From Pseudomonas entomophila (GTDB lineage: Bacteria > Pseudomonadota > Gammaproteobacteria > Pseudomonadales > Pseudomonadaceae), in the NCBI RefSeq assembly GCF_013523125.1, contig NZ_JAAMQJ010000032.1, forward strand, positions 1 to 56,397: DNA of 56,397 bases, in the 5' to 3' direction. Every line of letters begins with the position of its first letter. Within the stretch, counting starts at the first letter, position 1. This document shows, piece by piece, positions 17,983-27,300 of the stretch. Position numbers and translations under genes: made by a program. A model generated the notes under the pieces. The model searched no databases. It had not been told where the DNA came from and saw only the letters and a list, made by a program, of their open reading frames with translations.

Positions 17983-19647
17983 TCACATGTTGGGGTAATT
18001 CGGGCCGCCTGCGCCTTCCGGGGTCACCCAGACGATGTTCTGCGCAGGGTCCTTGATGTCGCAGGTCTTGCAGTGCACGCAGTTCTGCGCGTTGATCTGG
18101 AAGCGCTTGCTGCCGTCCTCCTGGCTGACCACTTCATAGACGCCGGCAGGGCAGTAGCGCTGGGCCGGCTCGTCGTACAGCGGCAGGTTGCTGGCGATCG
18201 GCACGTTCGGGTCGATCAGTTTCAGGTGGCACGGTTGCTCTTCTTCATGGTTGGTGCTGGAGAGGAACACCGAGCTCAGCTTGTCGAAGCTGAGCTTGCC
18301 GTCGGGCTTGGGATAGTCGATCTTCTTCGAGTCGGCGGCCAGCTTGAGGCAGGCGTAGTCCGGCTTCTTGTTGCGCAGGGTGAAGGGCAGTTTGCCCTTG
18401 AACCAGTTCTGGTCAATGTAGTTGAACGCCGCCCCGAACAGCGGACCGAACTGGTGCATGGCCGGGCCGAAGTTGCGGCTGGCGTGCAGTTCTTCGTAGA
18501 CCCAGCTGGCCTTGAAGGCCTGGGTGTAGCCGTCCAGCCGGTCACCGCCCTCGCGGCCGGCGGCCAAGGCCTCGACCACGGCGTCGGCAGCGAGCATGCC
18601 GGACTTCATGGCGGTGTGGCTGCCCTTGATCTTGGCGAAGTTGAGCGTGCCCAGGTCGCAACCGATCAGCGCGCCGCCGTCGAAGACCATCTTGGGCAAC
18701 GAGTTCAGGCCGCCCTTGCAGATGGCCCGCGCGCCGTAGCTGATGCGCTTGCCGCCCTCGAGGTACTGGCTGATCACCGGGTGATGCTTGAGGCGCTGGA
18801 ACTCGTCGAACGGCGATAGGTACGGGTTGCTGTAGGCCAGGTCGACGATCAGGCCGACCACCACCTGGTTGTTCTCCAGGTGGTAGAGGAACGAGCCGCC
18901 GGTGTTGTCGGCATTGACCACGTCCAGCGGCCAGCCGGCGGTGTGCACCACCAGGCCTTGCTCATGGCGGGCCGGGTCGACTTCCCAGATTTCCTTCAGG
19001 CCGATGCCGTAGTGCTGCGGGTCGGCCTCGCTGTCGAGGTCGAAGCGGCGAATCAGCTGCTTGCCGATGTGGCCACGGCAGCCTTCGGCGAACAGCGTGT
19101 ACTTGGCACGCAGTTCCATGCCGGGGGTGTAGAGGCCGTCCTTGGGCTGGCCTTCACGGTCCACGCCCAGGTCGCCGGTGACGATGCCGCGCACCACGCC
19201 GGCCTCGTCGATCAGCGCTTCCTGGGCGGCGAAGCCGGGGTAGACCTCCACGCCGAGGTTCTCGGCCTGCTGGGCCAGCCAGCGGCACAGGTTGCCCAGG
19301 GAAATGATGTAGTTGCCCTGGTTGTGCATGGTGCGGGGCACGAACAGGTCCGGCACCTTGACCGAACCGGCCGCGTCCTTGAGCACATAGATGTCGTCGC
19401 GCTTGACCTCGGTGTTCAGCGGCGCGCCCATGGCCTTCCAGTCAGGGAACAGCTCGTCGAGGGCGCGGGATTCGAACACGGCGCCGGAGAGAATGTGGGC
19501 ACCGACTTCGGAGCCTTTCTCGACCACGCAGACGCTGATCTCGGCGCCCGTCTCGGCGGCTCGCTGCTTCAGGCGGCAGGCAGCCGACAGGCCGGCAGGG
19601 CCTGCGCCGACGATGACCACGTCGAATTCCATGTATTCGCGTTCCAC
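17983..19647 (-). CDS. Electron-transfer flavoprotein:ubiquinone oxidoreductase
   Basis: This 554-residue inner-membrane iron-sulfur flavoenzyme passes electrons from reduced ETF to ubiquinone during acyl-CoA oxidation. The FAD motif DVVIVGAGPAGLSAACRL is at the N terminus. The C-terminal ferredoxin-like part carries the 4Fe-4S cysteines (RYCPAGVYEV, then NCVHCKTCDIKDPAQN). GTG 19647 is the likely start: it has GGAG seven bases before and yields the family N terminus VEREYMEFDVV. A start at 19665 would add six residues. It is divergent from etfB, its functional partner, across a 534-base gap holding a PsrA-like box. Confidence 0.93.
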   Translation of the reverse strand: MEREYMEFDVVIVGAGPAGLSAACRLKQRAAETGAEISVCVVEKGSEVGAHILSGAVFESRALDELFPDWKAMGAPLNTEVKRDDIYVLKDAAGSVKVPDLFVPRTMHNQGNYIISLGNLCRWLAQQAENLGVEVYPGFAAQEALIDEAGVVRGIVTGDLGVDREGQPKDGLYTPGMELRAKYTLFAEGCRGHIGKQLIRRFDLDSEADPQHYGIGLKEIWEVDPARHEQGLVVHTAGWPLDVVNADNTGGSFLYHLENNQVVVGLIVDLAYSNPYLSPFDEFQRLKHHPVISQYLEGGKRISYGARAICKGGLNSLPKMVFDGGALIGCDLGTLNFAKIKGSHTAMKSGMLAADAVVEALAAGREGGDRLDGYTQAFKASWVYEELHASRNFGPAMHQFGPLFGAAFNYIDQNWFKGKLPFTLRNKKPDYACLKLAADSKKIDYPKPDGKLSFDKLSSVFLSSTNHEEEQPCHLKLIDPNVPIASNLPLYDEPAQRYCPAGVYEVVSQEDGSKRFQINAQNCVHCKTCDIKDPAQNIVWVTPEGAGGPNYPNM

Positions 19648-20181
19648 AGGTTCTCTCCTACTCAAGGCTCATCAGCGGTTGCTTGTCGGGTGGGCGCAAC
19701 TCTGGGTGCACGGCGCCTGGGCCGTGGCTTTCTCCAACGCCGCACTGCACCGCTTTGTCGTGGCGAGCATTATATCTACACCAGGAGAAGGGTCCAATAC
19801 AAACGTTTGTTTGAATGTGCTCGAAGCCAGTAAAATCGCCGGGGCACGGCTGGACGCTGGCCGATTTGCCGTATTGACCCGATGGGGTGATGCGGTCAAG
19901 ATACGAGCGGTTTTACGCTCGCCGTAGGCTGACCGTTGGGCCAATGAGCACGTTGGAAGACCTGGTGCAGAGCAGGGGATTCCCGCCAGGGCCCGGGCCG
20001 TCGTGCAGTCTACACGCCACGACAGGAAATGACCCGCAGGTTTTGCCCTGGTGCGGACCGCGCCGGTCGGTCCAGGGTCGATCCACCCGCCGCCAGACAT
20101 TTCCAGAGGTGTTCAGACCCACGCGCATCGCCGGGCCAGTCCCAGGCGACTATCTATTCACCGGAGAGTAACGAGGAATCC
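19648..20181. other. Divergent intergenic region between the ETF-QO gene and etfB
   Basis: This gap of 534 bases contains the leaders of both ETF-related transcription units and a PsrA-like operator at 19800-19813. I find no convincing small gene, REP element or terminator in it. The etfB ribosome site GAGG is at its right end. Core promoter elements could not be fixed with confidence. Confidence 0.6.
19800..19813. promoter_or_regulatory. PsrA-like operator between the ETF-QO gene and etfBA
   Basis: The site reads CAAAC-GTTT-GTTTG, fitting the PsrA motif (G/C)AAAC-N2-4-GTTT(G/C). PsrA is the long-chain fatty-acid-responsive TetR-type regulator of beta-oxidation and ETF genes in pseudomonads. 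The location, between two units that carry electrons from acyl-CoA dehydrogenases, fits that role. Confidence 0.55.
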
Positions 20182-20931
20182 ATGAAGGTTCTTGTAGCTG
20201 TCAAACGAGTGGTCGACTACAACGTCAAGGTTCGCGTCAAGGCGGATCACTCCGGCGTCGACCTCGCCAACGTCAAGATGTCCATGAACCCCTTCTGCGA
20301 GATCGCCGTGGAAGAAGCCGTACGCCTCAAGGAAAAAGGCGTCGCCACCGAGATCATCGCCGTCAGCGTCGGCCCGACCGCCGCCCAGGAGCAACTGCGC
20401 ACCGCGCTGGCGCTGGGCGCCGACCGTGCCATCCTGGTCGAGGCCGCCGACGAGCTGGGCTCGCTGGCCGTGGCCAAGCTGCTCAAGGCCGTGGTCGACA
20501 AGGAACAGCCGCAACTGGTCATCCTCGGCAAGCAGGCCATCGACAGTGACAACAACCAGACCGGCCAGATGCTCGCCGCGCTGACCGGCTTCGCCCAGGG
20601 CACCTTCGCCTCCAAGGTCGAGCTGGCGGGCGACACGCTGAACGTCACCCGCGAGATCGACGGTGGCCTGCAGACCGTCGCGCTGAAGCTGCCGGCCGTC
20701 GTCACCACCGACCTGCGCCTGAACGAGCCACGCTACGCGTCGCTGCCGAACATCATGAAGGCCAAGAAGAAGCCGCTGGAAACCGTCACTCCGGATGCGC
20801 TCGGCGTGTCCATCGCCTCGACCACCCAGACCCTCAAGGTCGAAGCCCCGGCCGCCCGTGGCGCCGGCATCATGGTCAAGTCGGTGGACGAGCTGGTCGA
20901 CAAACTGAAGAACGAGGCGAAGGTAATCTGA
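20182..20931 (+). CDS. etfB: Electron-transfer flavoprotein beta subunit
   Basis: This 249-residue ETF beta chain opens with [17 protein letters not shown]. It has the AMP-binding region and the recognition-loop segment [24 protein letters not shown] near 185-210. With EtfA it forms the soluble FAD/AMP heterodimer that accepts electrons from acyl-CoA dehydrogenases and delivers them to ETF-QO encoded opposite. ATG 20182 has GAGG six bases upstream. etfA starts two bases after its stop. Confidence 0.96.
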   Translation: MKVLVAVKRVVDYNVKVRVKADHSGVDLANVKMSMNPFCEIAVEEAVRLKEKGVATEIIAVSVGPTAAQEQLRTALALGADRAILVEAADELGSLAVAKLLKAVVDKEQPQLVILGKQAIDSDNNQTGQMLAALTGFAQGTFASKVELAGDTLNVTREIDGGLQTVALKLPAVVTTDLRLNEPRYASLPNIMKAKKKPLETVTPDALGVSIASTTQTLKVEAPAARGAGIMVKSVDELVDKLKNEAKVI

Positions 20932-20932
20932 A

Positions 20933-21862
20933 ATGACAGTCCTGATCATCGCTGAACACGAAAACGGCGTGCTCGCGCCGTCCACGCTCAATACCGTGGC
21001 TGCCGCCGCCAAGATCGGGGGCGAGGCACACGTGCTGGTCGCTGGCCAGAACGTCGGCGCCGTCGCCGAAGCCGCTGCCAAGGTCGCCGGTGTCACCAAG
21101 GTGCTGGTCGCCGACAACGCCGCCTACGGCCATGCCCTGCCGGAAAACGTCGCGCCGCTGATCAAGGAGCTGGCCGCCGGCTACAGCCATGTGCTCGCGC
21201 CTGCCACCACCAATGGCAAGAACATCCTCCCGCGCGTCGCCGCGTTGCTGGACGTCGACCAGATCTCCGAGATCATCTCGGTCGAGTCCGCCGACACCTT
21301 CAAGCGCCCGATCTACGCCGGCAACGCCATCGCCACCGTGCAGTCCAGCGCTGCGGTGAAGGTCATCACCGTGCGCGCCACCGGCTTCGATGCCGTGGCC
21401 GCCGAGGGCGGTTCGGCCGCCATCGAAGCCGTTGGTGCCGCCCATGACGCCGGTCTGTCGTCCTTCGTCGGCGAAGAGCTGGCCAAGTCCGACCGTCCCG
21501 AGCTGACCGCCGCCAAGGTGGTGATCTCCGGTGGCCGTGGCATGGGCAACGGCGACAACTTCAGCCACCTGTACAGCCTGGCGGACAAGCTCGGCGCCGC
21601 TGTCGGTGCATCGCGCGCAGCGGTCGATGCCGGGTTCGTGCCCAACGACATGCAGGTCGGCCAGACCGGCAAGATCGTCGCGCCGCAGCTGTACATCGCC
21701 GTCGGCATTTCCGGCGCGATCCAGCACCTGGCAGGCATGAAGGACTCCAAGGTGATCGTCGCGATCAACAAGGACGAAGAGGCGCCGATCTTCCAGGTCG
21801 CCGACTACGGCCTGGTCGCCGACCTGTTCGAAGCGGTACCGGCGCTGGAAAAGCTGGTCTGA
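20933..21862 (+). CDS. etfA: Electron-transfer flavoprotein alpha subunit
   Basis: This 309-residue ETF alpha chain has the N-terminal domain ([14 protein letters not shown]). The C-terminal FAD-binding domain contains VISGGRGMG near 195, [23 protein letters not shown] (about 240-263) and the conserved [22 protein letters not shown] near 280. The FAD site is intact. The gene is cotranscribed with etfB and followed by a strong terminator. Confidence 0.96.
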   Translation: MTVLIIAEHENGVLAPSTLNTVAAAAKIGGEAHVLVAGQNVGAVAEAAAKVAGVTKVLVADNAAYGHALPENVAPLIKELAAGYSHVLAPATTNGKNILPRVAALLDVDQISEIISVESADTFKRPIYAGNAIATVQSSAAVKVITVRATGFDAVAAEGGSAAIEAVGAAHDAGLSSFVGEELAKSDRPELTAAKVVISGGRGMGNGDNFSHLYSLADKLGAAVGASRAAVDAGFVPNDMQVGQTGKIVAPQLYIAVGISGAIQHLAGMKDSKVIVAINKDEEAPIFQVADYGLVADLFEAVPALEKLV

Positions 21863-21886
21863 TTCGTCCGCGTCACTTATAAAGAG

Positions 21887-21918
21887 GCCCGGCGTTCTCA
21901 CGAACGCCGGGCTTTTTT
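21887..21918 (+). terminator. Terminator of etfBA
   Basis: GCCCGGCGTTC, loop TCAC, GAACGCCGGGC and a run of six T form a strong intrinsic terminator 24 bases after the etfA stop. Confidence 0.95.
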
Positions 21919-21940
21919 GTGCGTGCGAAGGAGACCAGGC

Positions 21941-22771
21941 ATGGCGGGGTTGGGCCGAATCATGATCGCGACTGCCCTGTGGGGCCTGTCGCTGTCGACC
22001 GCGGCAGGGGCGGCGGGGCGCTGCGAACGTCTGGTGGCCACGGGCAGCCCCGACAATCCGCCCTACGTCTGGCAGGATCCGCATCATCCCGAGCGGCTGA
22101 TCGGCGCCGACGTCGACCTGCTGGCGCAGATCGCCCGCGACCTCGGCGTGACCGTCCAGGTGCTCGCGTCCGGGACGCGCGAGCAGGCCGTGGAAGAGGC
22201 GCGCAGCGGGCGCCTGGATCTGTTGCTGGACGTGCCCTTGCAGGCCTCGCACCTGGCCGCGTTCGACTACCTGCACCCGGCCCTGCATGTCGACAGCTAT
22301 CACGTCTGGACGCGTCACGACGCCGCCATCGCCTATGCGTCGCTCGATCAACTACGATCCTTGCACGGCAGCCTGGTCGACACGGGCACTCTACCGGACG
22401 CGGCGCAGCAGCTCGTCGACGCGGGGCTCGACCTGGCGCGCGCCCAGGCGCCGGTGGAAGCGTTCCAGCGTCTGGCGCTAGGGCAGCTGGACTATGTCAT
22501 CGCCAGACGCTTCGTCGGCATGGCGATCGTGCAGCGACTGGGGCTGAGCGCCGATGTGATCGCCAGTGGCGTGCCGGCACAGCGTGTCGAACGCTACCTG
22601 GCGATCTCGCACGACTCGGCCTGCAACGATGCCTGGCTGCGCGCAGAGCTGTCCCGGCGCCTGCTCGACGACGCGTTCGCGCCGGCCCGGCAGCGCGCCC
22701 TGCAGCACAATCTGCAACGCTGGCAGGCGCAGCAGGAGACGCCGGATGGAGGGCGCAGCGCGGGCGAGTGA
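21941..22771 (+). CDS. Periplasmic solute-binding-family protein (SBP_bac_3 type)
   Basis: This 276-residue protein has a signal peptide (MAGLGRIMIATALWGLSLST, cleavage near GAAG). The amino-acid-type ligand-binding fold follows: GSPDNPPYVWQDP, LIGADVDLLAQIARDLGV (about 60-77), then two-lobe motifs such as GRLDLLLDVP and LGQLDYVIARR. ATG 21941 has AAGGAG upstream. No permease or ATPase gene is adjacent, so it is an orphan binding or sensor-like protein; the ligand is unknown. It starts just after the etfA terminator. Confidence 0.8.
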   Translation: MAGLGRIMIATALWGLSLSTAAGAAGRCERLVATGSPDNPPYVWQDPHHPERLIGADVDLLAQIARDLGVTVQVLASGTREQAVEEARSGRLDLLLDVPLQASHLAAFDYLHPALHVDSYHVWTRHDAAIAYASLDQLRSLHGSLVDTGTLPDAAQQLVDAGLDLARAQAPVEAFQRLALGQLDYVIARRFVGMAIVQRLGLSADVIASGVPAQRVERYLAISHDSACNDAWLRAELSRRLLDDAFAPARQRALQHNLQRWQAQQETPDGGRSAGE

Positions 22772-22888
22772 GGCGCAGGCCGCACGTGTTCGCCGATGCG
22801 CAAAGCGGGTTACTATGCCCGGCCAGCGCCGCGCCGCACCTGCGGTCGCGTGCCACCTACCGCTTACCTGTCAGGAGCTGAAGCCGTT

Positions 22889-23284
22889 TTGAACAGATTG
22901 GAGTTGACCTTGGCTAGGGCCGTGAGACGGGGCCCGACGCGTGCGCTGGGCCTGGCCTTGGCGCTTGGCGTCATGACCGGTTGCGCCACGGACCCCGCGC
23001 CCCATGAGCAGATGCGTTTGGCCGAGCAGGCGCTCGAGCAGGCCAAGTCGGTCGGCGCGACCGACCAGCAGGAAACGCTCGCACTGGCCGAGGAAAAACT
23101 GGCCCGTGCCCGTGCGGACCTGGCAGCCGGTCAGAATCGCGAAGCGCGGATGCGTGCCGAGCAGGCCGAGCTGGACGCACGCCTGGCCGAGGCCCAGGTG
23201 CTGACGCAAAAGCGCGACGAGCAGGTGCAGGCGCTGCAGGCGCGCATCCAGCGCTTGCGCAAGCAAGTGGAGGCCCGGCCATGA
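22889..23284 (+). CDS. DUF4398-type lipoprotein (start uncertain)
   Basis: This is a small lipoprotein of about 131 residues. A hydrophobic stretch (ALGLALALGVMTGC) ends in a lipobox, then comes a highly charged alpha-helical body of Ala/Glu/Gln/Arg heptads (EQALEQAKSVG, AEEKLARARADLAAGQ). The start is unclear: TTG 22889 has CAGGAG 11 bases upstream, and GTG 22922 would give a more normal signal peptide but lacks a ribosome site. Its stop overlaps the start of the OmpA-domain gene, so the two are coupled and likely share an envelope function. Confidence 0.75.
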   Translation: MNRLELTLARAVRRGPTRALGLALALGVMTGCATDPAPHEQMRLAEQALEQAKSVGATDQQETLALAEEKLARARADLAAGQNREARMRAEQAELDARLAEAQVLTQKRDEQVQALQARIQRLRKQVEARP

Positions 23285-24096
23285 CGCGCGTATCGAACCC
23301 TTGGGCAGTGGCCGTTCTGCTGGTCTCGATCGGTGGCCTGCACGGCTGTGCCAGTCAGCGTAGCGAAGCGGCGCTCGACCAGGCCTCGGCCGCCTTCCAG
23401 CAGGTCAAGGACGATGCCGACGTGCTGCGCAGCGCACCACGCGATGTGATCCGCGCCGGCGAGTCCCTTGGCCGGGCCGAGCGCCTGGCCACCTACGTCG
23501 GCAGCGGCAGCGACGTGCGCCAGTACGCCTACCTCAGCCAGCGCTACAGCGAGATCGCGCGCGAGCACACGCGCCTGGCCCTGAGCGAAGAACAATTGGT
23601 CAAGCTCGACCTCAAGCGCCAGCGGCTGCAACTGGCCCTGCGCGAGGCCAAGCTGGCCAGCGTTCAGCAGCAGGGCAAGTGGCTGGAGGCGGAAATCGCC
23701 GCCCTGGCCTCCGAGGACAGCGACCGCGGCCTGGTCCTGACCCTGGGTGACGTGTTGTTCGACACGGGTCGAGCCGAACTGAAGAACTCGGCCAGCCGCA
23801 CCGTGCTCAAGCTGGTGCAGTTCCTCCAGCTCAATCCCCGGCGGGTGATCCGCATCGAAGGCTACACCGACAGCACCGGCTCGACCGAGGACAACCTGCA
23901 GCTGTCGCGCGATCGCGCGCAGTCGGTGGCCGACATGCTGATCGACCTGGGGGTCGAGGAAAAACGTGTGCAGGTCATGGGCTATGGCGACCAGTACCCG
24001 GTGGAAGCCAATGCATCCGAGCGGGGCAGGGCCAAGAACCGCCGCGTGGAAGTGGTGTTCTCGGACGACAAGGGCCGACTGGCACCCCTGCGCTGA
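23281..24096 (+). CDS. OmpA-family lipoprotein with N-terminal DUF4398-like helical region
   Basis: This 271-residue protein has a lipoprotein signal ending in LHGC (about 23) and an N-terminal coiled-coil part resembling the preceding protein (about 35-140). A C-terminal OmpA peptidoglycan-binding domain follows (about 155-265) with FDTGRAELKNSA, IEGYTDSTGS, LSRDRAQSVADMLI and GRAKNRRVEVVF. It should link the outer membrane to the cell wall. Its ATG lies four bases inside the end of the upstream lipoprotein gene. Confidence 0.9.
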   Translation: MTRVSNPWAVAVLLVSIGGLHGCASQRSEAALDQASAAFQQVKDDADVLRSAPRDVIRAGESLGRAERLATYVGSGSDVRQYAYLSQRYSEIAREHTRLALSEEQLVKLDLKRQRLQLALREAKLASVQQQGKWLEAEIAALASEDSDRGLVLTLGDVLFDTGRAELKNSASRTVLKLVQFLQLNPRRVIRIEGYTDSTGSTEDNLQLSRDRAQSVADMLIDLGVEEKRVQVMGYGDQYPVEANASERGRAKNRRVEVVFSDDKGRLAPLR

Positions 24097-24184
24097 CGCC
24101 AGCGCGCCATGCAAGGCCCTGGGCGCCGCCGGGCCTTGCATGATATCGGCTGACGCGTGCTGTACGGTCGACGAATCGACGATC

Positions 24185-24196
24185 TGTATCAGTACA
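24185..24196. promoter_or_regulatory. Candidate operator of the MocR-type gene
   Basis: TGTA-TCAG-TACA is an inverted repeat 75 bases before the regulator ATG, in an AT-richer promoter region. GntR-type winged-helix proteins often bind such short palindromes and self-regulate; binding is inferred. Confidence 0.35.
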
Positions 24197-24270
24197 CTTC
24201 ACGACTGTTACGGTATTCTGCGTGCTTGAGCTGCATAAGAACAATGAAGCCTGCGCATCGAGACATTGCC

Positions 24271-25713
24271 ATGACCAACCTGTTGCTCTACCAGCGCATC
24301 GCCCAGCAACTGGCGGACGACATCCGCCGTGGTGTCTATCGTCCAGGCGAGCGGGTGCCGTCGGTGCGCAAGATGAGCGCGCAGCTCAACGTCAGCCATG
24401 CCACGGTGTTGCAGGCGTACGCCAACCTCGAAGACCAGGGCTTGATCCGGGCGCGGCCGCAATCAGGCTACTACGTGCACCAGACGCCTGCGCTGACCGC
24501 GCCGACCCCGGACATCGCCCGGGTCGAGCGGCCTGGGCTGGTGACGCGCGCCAGTATCATCCAGCAGGTGCTGGCCGAAGCGCGACGCGACGGTGTCTTC
24601 GCCTTCGGTGCCGCCGTGCCCCATGTGGATTACCTGCCCGTGCGCGCGCTGCACCAGCAGTTGGCCAAGGTCACCCGGTTCCACAGCCCCCGTGCATTCA
24701 GCTACATGTTCAGCCCCGGCTACGAGCCGCTGCGTCGGCAGATCGCCATTCGCATGCGCGACGCCGGGGTCCTGGTCGACCCGCGGGAGATCGTGGTGAC
24801 CCATGGCTGCGTCGATGCCCTGCAGATGTCGCTGCGGGTGCTGACCAAGCCGGGCGACCTGATCGCAGCCGAGTCCCCGACCTACTATGGCCTGTTGCAG
24901 CTGGCCGACCTGCTGGGCCTGAAGGTCATCGAGATCCCCAGCGACCCGTCCACCGGCATCAGCCTCGAAGCCTTGCAGCTGGCGGCCAACCAATGGTCGA
25001 TCAAGGCCCTGGTGCTGACCGCGCGGCTGAGCAATCCGCTCGGGGGGACCATCCCCGAAGAGCGGCAGAAGCAGCTGCTGCGCCTGGCCTCGGACTTCGA
25101 CATTCAGATCGTCGAGGACGATATCTATGGCGAGCTGATGTTCGAGCAAGGGCGCAGCAAGGCGCTCAAGGCCTACGACCGGCTCGACCGGGTCATCTAC
25201 TGCTCGAGCTTCTCCAAGACGCTGTCGCCCGGCGTGCGCGTGGGCTGGATGGTGCCGGGCCGCTACCAGGACGACATCCAGCGCTTGCAGACCTTCACCA
25301 CCCATTCGGCGTGCAGCGTGACGCAGATGGGTGTGGCGGCGTATCTGGAGAACGGCGGTTACGACCGGCACCTGCGCTACATCCGTCAGGAGTACCGCAA
25401 GAACCTGAGCGCCTACCAGCTCGCCGTCCAGCAGTACTTCCCCGACGGCACGCAGATGACCCGGCCCACCGGCGGGTTCATCCTGTGGGTAAGCCTGCCG
25501 GGCCGGGTCAATACCCAAGAGCTGCACGTACGCGCGCTGGAGCAGGGCATCAGCATCGCGCCGGGATTGATCTTCAGTAATACTGAACAATTCAACCACT
25601 GCATCCGTCTGAACTGCGGTATTCCCTGGAACCGCGAGGCCGAACGCGCGCTCGTGACATTGGGGATGCTGGCCCGGCAACTGTGTACAGAGTCCATGGC
25701 ACTGGCGGTTTAG
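24271..25713 (+). CDS. MocR-family GntR regulator with aminotransferase-fold domain
   Basis: This 480-residue fusion has an N-terminal GntR winged helix (about 1-75: LADDIRRGVYRPGERVPSVR, ATVLQAYANLEDQGLI). A class-I aminotransferase-fold domain follows, with VTHGCVDALQMSLRVLT, DDIYGELMF and the PLP lysine in SSFSKTLSPGVRVGW. MocR proteins use PLP or its adducts as effector and usually control vitamin B6, taurine or GABA-related genes; the target here is unknown. ATG 24271 fits the family N terminus best. It is not obviously part of the nearby metabolite cluster. Confidence 0.88.
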   Translation: MTNLLLYQRIAQQLADDIRRGVYRPGERVPSVRKMSAQLNVSHATVLQAYANLEDQGLIRARPQSGYYVHQTPALTAPTPDIARVERPGLVTRASIIQQVLAEARRDGVFAFGAAVPHVDYLPVRALHQQLAKVTRFHSPRAFSYMFSPGYEPLRRQIAIRMRDAGVLVDPREIVVTHGCVDALQMSLRVLTKPGDLIAAESPTYYGLLQLADLLGLKVIEIPSDPSTGISLEALQLAANQWSIKALVLTARLSNPLGGTIPEERQKQLLRLASDFDIQIVEDDIYGELMFEQGRSKALKAYDRLDRVIYCSSFSKTLSPGVRVGWMVPGRYQDDIQRLQTFTTHSACSVTQMGVAAYLENGGYDRHLRYIRQEYRKNLSAYQLAVQQYFPDGTQMTRPTGGFILWVSLPGRVNTQELHVRALEQGISIAPGLIFSNTEQFNHCIRLNCGIPWNREAERALVTLGMLARQLCTESMALAV

Positions 25714-25774
25714 GCTTGCCAGCCGGACGGCAAACGGCCAGCATCCAGATTTAGGCAAAGACGTTGTGGTGCCC

Positions 25775-26284
25775 ATGAAACGTATTCGGTTGTTCGCGCT
25801 GGTGGTGGGGCTGATCTGCGGGTTGGGTGCGGTGAGCGTGACGCAGGCCGCGCAGGCCAGTGCTGCCTCGGATGCCGACGGCAAGCAGGGCCAGGCCCAG
25901 GCGCGTCCGGCTGCGCAGTCGTCCAAGTCGGCCGCCAAACCAGCGGCCAAGCCGAGCAAGGCGAGCGCGGCGGCGAAGAAGGCGCGGACCAAGAAGGCCA
26001 GGCGCAAGGCCGTGCAGAGCAAGGCGGTGGCTACCCCGGTAGCCAAGGCGCCTCTGGACCTGAGCATCCCCAAGGAAATGGTCAAAGAGCTCGAGCCTGC
26101 CGTGGGCAACAATACCCCCAAGGGCAAGGCCCTGCTGCCGGCGATGTTCCCGGAAAACCCTTCCCAGGACAGCGCGTTCCAGCTCAACGGGCGCCTGATC
26201 AGCAACGAAATGCAGCTACAATTGCGCAACGACAGTCAGCGCGACGTCGAGGGCGCGGCCATCGAATTCCAGTTCCGTCAGTGA
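25775..26284 (+). CDS. Secreted Lys/Ala-rich protein of unknown function
   Basis: This 169-residue protein has a clear signal peptide (MKRIRLFALVVGLICGLGAV, cleavage near TQAAQA). A low-complexity Ala/Lys/Ser/Arg region follows (about 45-95, repeats like KPAAKPSKASAAAKKA), then a compact acidic C-terminal part (LDLSIPKEMVKELEP onwards). ATG 25775 is preferred over two upstream GTG codons. I recognise no domain. The basic, disordered middle could bind an anionic polymer such as LPS or DNA, but this is speculation. Confidence 0.7.
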   Translation: MKRIRLFALVVGLICGLGAVSVTQAAQASAASDADGKQGQAQARPAAQSSKSAAKPAAKPSKASAAAKKARTKKARRKAVQSKAVATPVAKAPLDLSIPKEMVKELEPAVGNNTPKGKALLPAMFPENPSQDSAFQLNGRLISNEMQLQLRNDSQRDVEGAAIEFQFRQ

Positions 26285-26396
26285 GGCAAAACTGACTGCT
26301 CGGTCATTCCCCTTTTCCCGGTACGGGCAATGTCAAACGCCCGTTTCGCCGGTTACTATCCCAGGACGTCCCGTCCTGTTCCAGGAGTCGTGTTCC

Positions 26397-26651
26397 ATGA
26401 TCTGCCGTCAAGGCTGTGGTGCGTGTTGCATCGCACCCTCCATCAGTTCGCCCATTCCCGGTATGCCGCAGGGCAAGCCGGCGGGCGAACGCTGCCTGCA
26501 CCTGTCGCCCGAGAACCTCTGTGGCCTGTTCGGATTGCCCGAGCGGCCGGCGGTGTGCGGCGGGTTCAAGGCCGAGGCCGAGGTGTGCGGCAGCGACCGC
26601 AACGAGGCGATCAGGATCATCAGCTGGCTGGAGCGCATGACGGCGGCGTGA
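26397..26651 (+). CDS. YkgJ-family cysteine-cluster protein
   Basis: This 84-residue protein opens MICRQGCGACC and carries further cysteines at CLHL, LCGLF, VCGGF and EVCGS, the spacing of the YkgJ/CxxCxxCC zinc- or iron-cluster family. AGGAG lies nine bases before the ATG. It is probably cytoplasmic; the role of the family is not established. Confidence 0.85.
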   Translation: MICRQGCGACCIAPSISSPIPGMPQGKPAGERCLHLSPENLCGLFGLPERPAVCGGFKAEAEVCGSDRNEAIRIISWLERMTAA

Positions 26652-26683
26652 ACCCTCAGATCTTCGATAAAAGGAACAACACG

Positions 26684-27289
26684 ATGAGATCTTTCACGCG
26701 AGTCGCGCTGGTGGTTGCCCTGGGGCTGTCGATGGTGCCCGTCGCCTGGGCCGCAGACTGGAAAGTGGCCAAGGACGAGGAGGGCATTCAGGTGTCGCTG
26801 AGCGAAGTGTCGGGGTCCAAATACAAGGCCTACCGCGGCGTGACCCTGATCAAGGCGCCCTTGGCCAAGGTGCGTGCGCTGCAGGAAGACGTGGTGGGTG
26901 CCTGCGCCTGGATCCATGAATGCCAGTCCCAGAAGCTGCTCAAGCACGAAGGCGACCAGAGCTGGACCTACAGCCGCTTCAATACCCCATGGCCCGTCAC
27001 GCCGCGTGACTCGGTGGTGCATGTGGTCACCACTCAGGGGGCCGACGGTAGCCTGACGCGTACCCTGACGGGCGAACCGACCTATGTGCCGGACGAGAAG
27101 GGGTTCGTCCGTGTGGCCGAGGTCAAGGGCTTCTGGAAACTGGTGCCCAAGGGCAATGCGACCGAAGTCACCTACCAGGTGCACACCGAGCCGGGCGGTA
27201 GCGTGCCGTCGTGGCTGGCGAACAAGTTCGTGGTCGAGGCGCCTTTCAATACGTTGAAGCACCTCAGGGCGCGCGCCGAGCGCCCCTGA
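26684..27289 (+). CDS. Secreted START-domain (lipid-binding-fold) protein
   Basis: This 201-residue protein has a signal peptide (MRSFTRVALVVALGLSMVPV, cleavage after AWA). A StAR-related lipid-transfer-like domain follows, with DWKVAKDEEGIQVSL, AWIHECQSQKLLK, YSRFNTPWPVTPRDSV and EVTYQVHTEPGG. ATG 26684 follows GGAAC and an AT-rich leader. The gene ends 11 bases before the stop of the convergent asnB-like gene and has no terminator of its own, which suggests the metabolite cluster was inserted directly behind it. Confidence 0.8.
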   Translation: MRSFTRVALVVALGLSMVPVAWAADWKVAKDEEGIQVSLSEVSGSKYKAYRGVTLIKAPLAKVRALQEDVVGACAWIHECQSQKLLKHEGDQSWTYSRFNTPWPVTPRDSVVHVVTTQGADGSLTRTLTGEPTYVPDEKGFVRVAEVKGFWKLVPKGNATEVTYQVHTEPGGSVPSWLANKFVVEAPFNTLKHLRARAERP

Positions 27290-27300
27290 AGGCGTGCAGG

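Noticed and set aside
19860..19906. A sigma-70 promoter for etfB beginning at TTGACC (about 19874)
   Set aside because: The -10 candidate at proper spacing (CAAGAT) is poor, and the site is nearly 300 bases from etfB, so I did not annotate it.
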